Source of the DNA: Paenibacillus selenitireducens
GTDB taxonomy: Bacteria; Bacillota; Bacilli; Paenibacillales; Paenibacillaceae
Direction of reading: 5' to 3'
DNA length: 64,000 nucleotides
Assembly (NCBI RefSeq): GCF_002021565.1
Contig: NZ_MSZX01000001.1
Coordinates: 186,027 to 250,026, forward strand
Shown here: in pieces, positions 61,534-64,000 of the stretch
Position numbering within the stretch: the first letter of the stretch is position 1
Layout of the letters: each line of letters opens with the position of its first letter
Notes under the pieces: generated by a model
What the model saw: only the letters and a program-made list of their open reading frames with translations
The model's database searches: none
Told to the model about the DNA's origin: nothing
Position numbers and translations under genes: made by a program

Positions 61534-63306
61534 TCATCTATTCTTATAAAATTGTTGCATGACATAAAACGCAGGTTTTTTATAAGATTTATCCTCAGAC
61601 AGAAGACCTTTGGTATTATAATAATTTTGCGTTACCGGATGAAGTCTGCGAGGACAACGGAAGTCGTATAAGATCCATGAGCTTAGTCCTTTAACATATG
61701 AGATTTGTCCGAGCACTTGTATTTGCTTTTTGTAAATATGTGATTGACAATCTTCTGTTCCTTTATCATCTACACAGCCCCGATGACCTGCCTTGGCATC
61801 CGCTCCGAATTCGGTAATGATTACAGGCTTCGCAGGTTTACTATTCTCGAACAGCTTGATTAGATTATTGAAATCCGTTTGATACCAACCGTAATATTGA
61901 TTCGCACCGATGATATCTAAATGTTCAGCTAATCGATCTTTAATCACATGGTTTGCGTGATCCAACAAGCATGCTGCGGAGACAAGTTTTGTCTCGTCTA
62001 AAGCTTTTGCCCGTTTGGCAAGCGAACTCATAAATTGCAATCGTTCTTCTGTATCTGCATTTTCATTCCCTACGGACCATACAATAACGCTTGCTCGATT
62101 ATAGTCTCTGATAATAAGCTCCGAGAGTTGATTTTCTGCATCTCGATAAGTATCGGGGTTATGGAATTCAATCGCCCAATATACCGGAATTTCCTCCCAT
62201 AGCAGAATCCCCATTTCATCTGCAATCCGTGCAGCTTGTTCGGTATGCGGATAATGAGCAAGACGCATATAATTGCAGTTCATTTCCTTAGCAAGCTTGA
62301 AATTCTCGATAATTTCAGCATCTGTTATCGCTTTTCCATGGAGGACGCTTTCTTCATGAGCTGCGATCCCTTTCAAATAGATGGGCTTGCCGTTGAGGAT
62401 AATGTCATGACCTTGCACACGGATTTCCCGGAAACCGATTCGTTCTTGAATGGTATCCTCCATATACGTTACGGTAATGTCATATAGCTTTGGATTTTCT
62501 GGAGACCATAGCTCCGGTTTCGCTTTTATCGTACATTGACCTTTACCATGACGTATTTGAATGGTTTCATGAATGTTGAGTTCGTTAATATCTATGTTTG
62601 CCTGACCGTCAAGAGCTGCACCATCGATTTCGACGGAGATTTGAATATTTGAGAATGTTCCATCGGGCTTGAGAGATAGTTGGCAATTTTTAATGAAAGT
62701 CCCTGGCAAGCGAATGAATTCAACATCACGATAGATACCTCCGTAGTTAAACCAATCTGTGTTCTTGCACGGGACGTTGCTCGCTTTGCGTGTGTTGTTT
62801 GCCACGACGAGAATACGGTTCATAGCTTTCAATTCGTTGGTGACTTCGATATAAAATGGCGTTGATCCGCCTTTATGGCAGCCAAGAAATTGTTTGTTGA
62901 GAAAGACTTTCGCATCGTAATTTACAGCACCAAATTTGAGGAAAACACGTTCTTCTCCGTGATTCTCATACTGGAAGGTGCGTGTAAATATCATGCTTCC
63001 TTCATAATAAAAATATTGTTCACGTTGCACATTCCAACAGGAAGGGATCGTCATTCGCTCCCATTCATCGAAGCTAAAGTCCATAGGATTATGCAAACCA
63101 TCATTGTCCACGTAATTTTCCTCGTACCATTTGGCACGAAGGCAAGTATCATACTGATCGACACCAAAATTCCAAAAACCATTCAGCGATTCTTTATTGC
63201 GACCATGATCAGTGATCATTGATTCATGTGTAATAGGTTTGGTTAAAAATAGATCTTCGTATGCCTCATTGTGAAGTTGATCAACATAATTTTTTGCGTG
63301 ATCCAT
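61534..63306 (-). CDS. uidA: Beta-glucuronidase, GH2 family
   Basis: 590 residues from ATG 63306 (after AGGAG; a GTG three codons earlier overlaps the ribosome site). Jelly-roll (about 20-195), Ig-like (195-290) and TIM barrel (290-590) domains. Acid/base E415 (SVGNENAD), nucleophile E499 (ITEFGAD), and N564-x-K566 (NTKG) matching the N-x-K motif that binds the uronate carboxylate and marks beta-glucuronidases among GH2 enzymes. No signal peptide, so it works on imported glucuronides. First gene of the operon with importer and two-component system. Confidence 0.87.
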   Translation of the reverse strand: MDHAKNYVDQLHNEAYEDLFLTKPITHESMITDHGRNKESLNGFWNFGVDQYDTCLRAKWYEENYVDNDGLHNPMDFSFDEWERMTIPSCWNVQREQYFYYEGSMIFTRTFQYENHGEERVFLKFGAVNYDAKVFLNKQFLGCHKGGSTPFYIEVTNELKAMNRILVVANNTRKASNVPCKNTDWFNYGGIYRDVEFIRLPGTFIKNCQLSLKPDGTFSNIQISVEIDGAALDGQANIDINELNIHETIQIRHGKGQCTIKAKPELWSPENPKLYDITVTYMEDTIQERIGFREIRVQGHDIILNGKPIYLKGIAAHEESVLHGKAITDAEIIENFKLAKEMNCNYMRLAHYPHTEQAARIADEMGILLWEEIPVYWAIEFHNPDTYRDAENQLSELIIRDYNRASVIVWSVGNENADTEERLQFMSSLAKRAKALDETKLVSAACLLDHANHVIKDRLAEHLDIIGANQYYGWYQTDFNNLIKLFENSKPAKPVIITEFGADAKAGHRGCVDDKGTEDCQSHIYKKQIQVLGQISYVKGLSSWILYDFRCPRRLHPVTQNYYNTKGLLSEDKSYKKPAFYVMQQFYKNR

Positions 63307-63535
63307 TGCAATCACTCCTCTTTCTCTGATGTATATAATTTGATTGATCTTCTTCTATTTAATCGTGTTTCGCAAATCTTAATAAGAAAAATTATTGACT
63401 TATATTGAAAAAAATTGACCATCTATTTTACTAGAGGTAAGCGATAGGATTTGCCGCGATTTCCCTTTTATTCTGCTTTGGAAATCCCTATACTTATCAG
63501 ATGAAAGTATCATTAGAGCGAAGGAAGTAAAAAGG
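63307..63535. other. Divergent intergenic region
   Basis: 229 bp between the beta-glucuronidase operon and a LysR gene. AT-rich, with TTGACT and TTGACC near 63390-63420 as possible -35 elements; no clear operator dyad found. Confidence 0.35.
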
Positions 63536-64000
63536 ATGGATATACGCAAATTACATTACTTTATCGCGGTAGCGGAAGCACTTCATTTCAGCCGTGCTGC
63601 GGAAAAATTGAATATGACACAGCCACCCCTAAGTCAGCAAATTCAAGATTTGGAAGCAGAACTTGGCGTGAAACTGTTGGAACGCAATAAGAGGCAAGTT
63701 CGTCTTACACCTGCGGGGAACGTTTTCCTGGAGGAAGCAAAAATGATATTAGCTCAATTGGATCGATCCATTAAAACGACGCAACTGGCCAGCCAAGGAA
63801 TCATCGGACATTTAATCGTTGGATTTGTAGATTCAGCTGCGGGAGATATCATGGTAGATATTTTGAAAGTATTTCGGGAACGGTTCCCGCACATACAGCT
63901 AACATTATGCGAGATGACTTCCGCCCAGCAATGGCAGGCATTACATGACGGAACGATTCATGTCGGGTTTGTGCGTTTCATCGAATCGGCCAAGCATATC
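63536..64000 (+). CDS. LysR family transcriptional regulator, 3' end outside window
   Basis: 155 codons are visible from ATG 63536 (AAGGA upstream) to the window edge without a stop. LysR helix-turn-helix at about 3-60 (LHYFIAVAEALHFSRAAEKL, then NMTQPPLSQQIQDLEAELG), the RNKRQVRLTPAGNVFL wing, a linker helix, and the start of the effector domain (IGHLIVGFVDSAAG). The N-terminus resembles CbbR/BenM-type members. Target unknown; it is divergent from the glucuronide operon but more probably regulates a gene beyond the edge. Confidence 0.9.
   Translation, partial: MDIRKLHYFIAVAEALHFSRAAEKLNMTQPPLSQQIQDLEAELGVKLLERNKRQVRLTPAGNVFLEEAKMILAQLDRSIKTTQLASQGIIGHLIVGFVDSAAGDIMVDILKVFRERFPHIQLTLCEMTSAQQWQALHDGTIHVGFVRFIESAKHI

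Overview
The window looks like a chromosomal segment of a Paenibacillus-type soil or plant-associated Bacillota bacterium. The evidence is moderate GC content, strong AGGAGG ribosome sites with frequent GTG/TTG starts, YesM/YesN-type two-component systems beside LplB/YtcP-type sugar permeases and large lipoprotein binding proteins, very long multi-domain secreted glycosidases, and many AraC, GntR, LacI and LysR regulators. No ribosomal, replication or phage genes are seen. The genus is inferred from gene style, not from a marker gene.

Layout. 0-5 kb is a repeat-rich mosaic. It holds the 5' part of a regulator/nuclease-like gene, a MerR gene with a membrane-protein partner, and an AT-rich TetR-MFS multidrug cassette. 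This cassette lies between decayed tRNA-Ala 3' halves and palindromic repeats, next to an intact tRNA-Lys(CTT). 5-6.4 kb has a full-length paralogue of the first gene, with the same structured, terminator-bearing leader. 6.4-15.1 kb holds an FAD oxidoreductase, a two-component system and a complete sugar importer lacking an ATPase. 15.2-22.2 kb holds a 1724-residue secreted clan-A glycosidase, a LacI regulator and an SGNH esterase. 22.4-34.9 kb is a GntR-controlled cluster: a second importer, an enolase-superfamily dehydratase, an SDR, a putative cytoplasmic glycosidase and a second large secreted glycosidase. 35-38.7 kb has an AraC regulator, an ADP-ribosylglycohydrolase-fold enzyme and a sugar-lactonase-like amidohydrolase. 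39-43.8 kb is a siderophore uptake locus: an AraC regulator with a fused binding domain, a Fur box, a lipoprotein and two permeases.

At 43.9-44.5 kb there is a second, truncated copy of the sequence that follows tRNA-Lys at 5.0-5.5 kb, starting with the 3' end of the tRNA. The 39 kb of carbohydrate and iron genes is therefore flanked by about 530-bp direct repeats beginning in a tRNA 3' end, as in a genomic island, although no integrase is seen.

44.8-54.8 kb carries unrelated single genes and small operons: a KAS III-like enzyme, an M29 aminopeptidase, a DrrAB-type ABC exporter, a broken AraC gene, a VOC protein, a LysR regulator divergent from a tautomerase/CMD fusion, and an HPP membrane protein divergent from a GntR regulator. 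54.8-63.3 kb is a minus-strand operon: beta-glucuronidase, two permeases, binding protein, histidine kinase and response regulator. It is a self-contained glucuronide uptake and cleavage system. A LysR gene runs off the right edge.

Together, the 6-39 kb genes describe extracellular cleavage of a complex plant-type polysaccharide, import of oligosaccharides through ATPase-less importers (presumably powered by a shared MsmX-type ATPase), intracellular hydrolysis, and probable oxidative breakdown of a sugar by SDR dehydrogenase, lactonase and enolase-superfamily dehydratase. The most unusual signals are the attenuator-like leader shared by the two nuclease-like/winged-helix genes, the tRNA-derived palindromic repeats, and the tRNA-Lys-linked direct repeats.
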